Shown here: piece by piece, positions 61,119-64,000 of the stretch
Position numbering within the stretch: position 1 is the first letter of the stretch
Layout of the letters: each line of letters opens with the position of its first letter
Assembly (NCBI GenBank): GCA_030063045.1
Contig: JAQSEB010000116.1
Location: forward strand, 248,001-312,000
Direction of reading: 5' to 3'
DNA length: 64,000 bases
Source of the DNA: Pratylenchus scribneri
Lineage: Eukaryota > Nematoda > Chromadorea > Rhabditida > Pratylenchidae
Notes under the pieces: model-generated
Told to the model about the DNA's origin: nothing
The model's input: only the letters and a program-made list of their open reading frames with translations
Databases searched by the model: none
Made by a program: the position numbers and the translations under genes

Positions 61119-62332
61119 TTTGAATGTGATTCTTATCAAAGAATAATGTGATGCTTATCAATACAATAACTCGTTTTTACAATATCTTTTTTCACATCAA
61201 TACATACCTATGGATATAAAAATGCATAAAAGTTACAACAAAGTCCGAAAAAAATTATTGTCCTCTGCTGAGCGTATTTTTAGGTTGTTCACCATTCGGT
61301 CAAAAATGTAGAAATTTTTTTAAAAAATTTATTGGAAAAATCTTTAAAAATTCTGATAAATTCTGACAAGCCTAAACCAAGTCCTAAAAACTTGTCTAAT
61401 AAGCCCTTAACACATTCAAAAGGTGGTAGGGTAGGAAAGGAACCGCTTATCGAAGCTATATGGCCTAAAAGAAAAGATAGTTTTTCGATACGGAAGATTT
61501 TTCTGTAAATTCAATACATATTAACCATTAAAAAAGAATTTACGACATTTCTAATAAGGCCAAAAAAAACTTGGTCGAATCAGCAGGCCTTCAAGGTTCA
61601 TATCCTGCCTAAAGCCTAGCCCTTCCCTAAATCTAATCTTAATTTTAAGTCATACATTTCCTTATGGCAAAATTATATTTATTTCTTTCAATTATAAAAA
61701 AAGATCTCTGAACTATTTGCTTGGTATTGGCCACGTGAACTTGTTTGTTTTTATTTTTCCCTTTGGAGAATTTTAGTGCATTAATATTGACAAAACCAAG
61801 TCGGGGAAAGAATGTGGAAGACAAAAAAAAGAATGCCCAAATGGGTAAGGGTAGGGGTTGGGGGGAGGGTTGTTGTCTTGGCCGTTGGACATTCTTTTAT
61901 TCATCGACGAGTTGGGCCACTTTTTCATCCAAACAGCATAGATAAACAGCCGCTGTTGCTTTTCATCCCAATTCATTGGCCAATTCAATGCTCCTCCGTT
62001 TTCCCTAGCAAAAAAATGGATGAGAAAGAATGTCCATTTGGCCATCATCATTGCCATGGCCATTGCCTCAGCAGCCAAAGAAAATATTCACAATTGAATT
62101 TCTATATAAGAAAGCATAGAAGATTGGCCTTTAAAGCCGTTAACCTTATTTCCGGGAGAATTTATACAGGAAGATTTACCCTTAAGCATTTTTTTCTGCC
62201 CTCTCAATTCCGAAAGTTAATCAACTCTGCCACTAAAAACATTTCCAGACGGAGCTTAAAATTTTATATTATAAATTTCTGTTAAATTGTGTGCATAATT
62301 TTGGCCATTTTCCCTGCAAATTTCCTTTTAAA
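61119..62332. other. Intergenic region before gcs-1
   Basis: No gene supported. The longest open frames (about 61745-62285) overlap on both strands and match no family. The last few hundred bases before 62333 may carry the gcs-1 promoter. Confidence 0.5.
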
Positions 62333-64000
62333 ATGGGCATCCTAGCCGAATGCACGACCACCCCATTGAGTTGGTCCGAAATTGTGCCACATGTCGAGAG
62401 AATAAAGGTGCCAAATAAAACAAAAATGCAATCCAAAATTATTCTAATTATTAAGGAACTGGCACTGGGCCAATTCATTGCCATTTACAATCAGCTCAAG
62501 GACCGCGATGAACGTGACCAATTGCGTTGGGGCGATGAAATTGAATATGTCCTCGTCCGTTTTGATGAATCCACGAAGAAAGTGAGGACAAATTTGGGCA
62601 AAATTCACACTAAATATCAAAGGGAATATGCCTATAAGGGATATCATTCTATAGACATACTGTGAACTAAAATAGGTATAAGTCAGTTTTAAACCATCAT
62701 TTTTGGAAAAATTCGGTTTTCAATCTTTCAAAAATCGGTTTTAGGTTTCGGTTTCTACAATTTTCGGTTATTTGAGCAAAAATTCCCAATTTCGGTTTTT
62801 TAATTGCATAAATTTTACCCTACCTAAAATGTATTTTTGCTTGTGATTTTGCCTTTGGGATTTTGGATTGACCATAATAATGTTGGAATTATATATGTTA
62901 CAGGCAATACTGATTATCAGGCAAAACTAATTATGCCTAGGCAAAACTGATTATGCCTGAAAATCAGGCATAACTGATTATGCCTAGGCAAAACTGATTA
63001 TGCCTAGTCAAAACTGATTATGCCTAGGCAAAACTGATTATGCCTAGGCATAATCAGTTTTGCCTAGGCATAATCAGTTTTGACTAGGCATAATCATTTT
63101 TGCCTAGGCATAATCAGTTTTGACTAGGCATAATCAGTTTTGCCTAGGCATAATCAGTTATGCCTGATTTTCAGGCATAATCAGTTTTGCCTAGGCATAA
63201 TCAGTTTTGCCTGATAATCAGTATTGCCTGTAACATATATAATATTGTGTTTCGCAGGCGCGTGTTTCGCTTCGAGCCGAAGAATTGTTGCAAGAATTGA
63301 GTGTTTGGGAGACAATGAACGACTTAATCAGCTACGAGAATCGAACATTGTGGCGACCCGAATTCGCCTCCTATATGATTGAGGGCACACCGGGCACTCC
63401 ATATGGAGGTGGGCGCTAGGGAACTTTAATAACACCAGTTTAGACCAGGGAAATTCTTTTGGCCATAGCTCAAGGAGGCGATAACCAATTTTGGAAGGCT
63501 ATATGCCATTTGAAAGCCCTAAATATCCTCTAAAAATTGGCTATAAAGTTTTAATAAAATTCATTCTTAAAAAGTTATATATCTTTGAATATAATAAACT
63601 CGTATATTTTGGAGGAAAAGCCACTTATTTTACAAATTATATTAATTTCTCAAAAAAGTAAAAAGGCCACTTTTAAGAGGATATTTAGGGCTTTCAAATG
63701 GCATATCGCCTTTCCAAATTGGTTGCTTCCTTGTTATAAGTTATGGCCAAAAGAATGAGCCCAAATATTTAATTGTCGGTCCTTTTCTTTATTTAGGGTG
63801 ACACCCATTTGATATAGCCTACGGCAATTTTTTTAATTTTGAGCCATATTCCCATTGATTTTGAACTTTTCAGGTTTACTCGAATCATTCCGGGATGTGG
63901 AGAAAAATATGTGCCTGCGTAGAGCCGAATTGGACCGACTTCTTCACGAGAATGAGTCATTGATGTCCATTAGTTTCCCGGCATTGGGCGTCCCGGATTT
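62333..64000 (+). CDS. gcs-1: Glutamate-cysteine ligase catalytic subunit, 3' end off the window
   Basis: Catalyses ATP-dependent joining of glutamate and cysteine, the rate-limiting step of glutathione synthesis. Exons visible: 62333-62407, 62456-62581, 63258-63408 and 63874-64000 (truncated by the window). [36 protein letters not shown] (nucleotide-binding region), then [20 protein letters not shown] and SFPALGVP follow eukaryotic GCLC in order. The segment between the second and third blocks matches the family only loosely. Intron 2 holds a long hairpin and a TTTCGGTT-rich repeat; intron 3 a family-A repeat. Confidence 0.95.
62690..62810. repeat. TTTCGGTT-rich repeat related to 11375-11548
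   Basis: Shares the CGGTTTC, TTCGGTTATTTGAGCAAAAA and TTCCCAATTTCGG blocks with the transporter intron 2 element. gcs-1 intron 2. Confidence 0.6.
62888..63243. repeat. Long near-perfect hairpin built from 20-bp subrepeats
   Basis: Outer arms ATTATATATGTTACAGGCAA and its complement at the far end enclose tandem TGCCTAGGCAAAACTGATTA-type units that switch to the complementary strand at about 63045 (centre CCTAGG). Arms differ in length by about two units. It lies in gcs-1 intron 2. Confidence 0.95.
63452..63757. repeat. Family-A palindromic MITE-like element, copy 18
   Basis: Complete copy: left ATTCTTTTGGCCATAGCTCA, right AGTTATGGCCAAAAGAATG. gcs-1 intron 3. Confidence 0.85.

Overview
The window looks like nuclear DNA of a nematode, most likely a plant-parasitic tylenchid. 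The basis is AT-rich intergenic DNA, many short introns (often 45-60 bp), AG acceptors just before start codons (candidate trans-splice sites), nematode-type gene families, several GC-AG introns, and a bacterial-type NodL/LacA acetyltransferase of a kind reported as horizontally acquired in such worms. Genus and species cannot be fixed from sequence alone. Exons were joined by hand from frame, splice sites and remembered family sequence; no search was run.

Layout. 1-4.8 kb: 3'-truncated dyf-2/WDR19 (IFT-A) on minus. 5.0-5.8 kb: TTCCGGAA minisatellite. 6.7-8.8 kb: C2H2 zinc-finger gene. 10.3-17.5 kb: 15-exon proton/oligopeptide transporter. 18.0-21.7 kb: about 22 copies of a 169-bp satellite. 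22.1-22.8 kb: MTRFR-like mitochondrial release-factor-family gene with GGS in place of GGQ. 22.8-28.4 kb: no supported gene. 28.4-31.9 kb: G-protein alpha subunit. 32.3-33.7 kb: unrecognised multi-exon gene. 34.2-36.7 kb: ADAM17-like metalloprotease (minus) that ends after its catalytic domain and carries one apparent frameshift. 38.1-40.8 kb: aipr-1 (minus), divergent from gpb-2 (G-beta-5, 41.1-46.1 kb). 46.6-48.1 kb: NodL-like acetyltransferase (minus). 48.4-48.8 kb: small secreted-protein candidate. 49.0-49.7 kb: second TTCCGGAA array. 49.9-52.7 kb: CEP104-like gene (minus). 53.5-54.0 kb: vha-9. 54.3-55.9 kb: siah-1 (minus). 56.3-61.1 kb: four same-strand genes (cir-1, lmtr-3, a small coiled-coil gene, an unrecognised gene), possibly an operon. 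62.3 kb to the end: 5' part of gcs-1.

Several genes concern sensory and ciliary biology (dyf-2, CEP104-like, G alpha, G-beta-5), but they lie apart and I infer no joint regulation. The strongest non-genic signal is a dense set of palindromic, MITE-like elements: about 18 copies of one roughly 300-bp family plus several further families, almost all in introns or between genes, along with long perfect or near-perfect hairpins.
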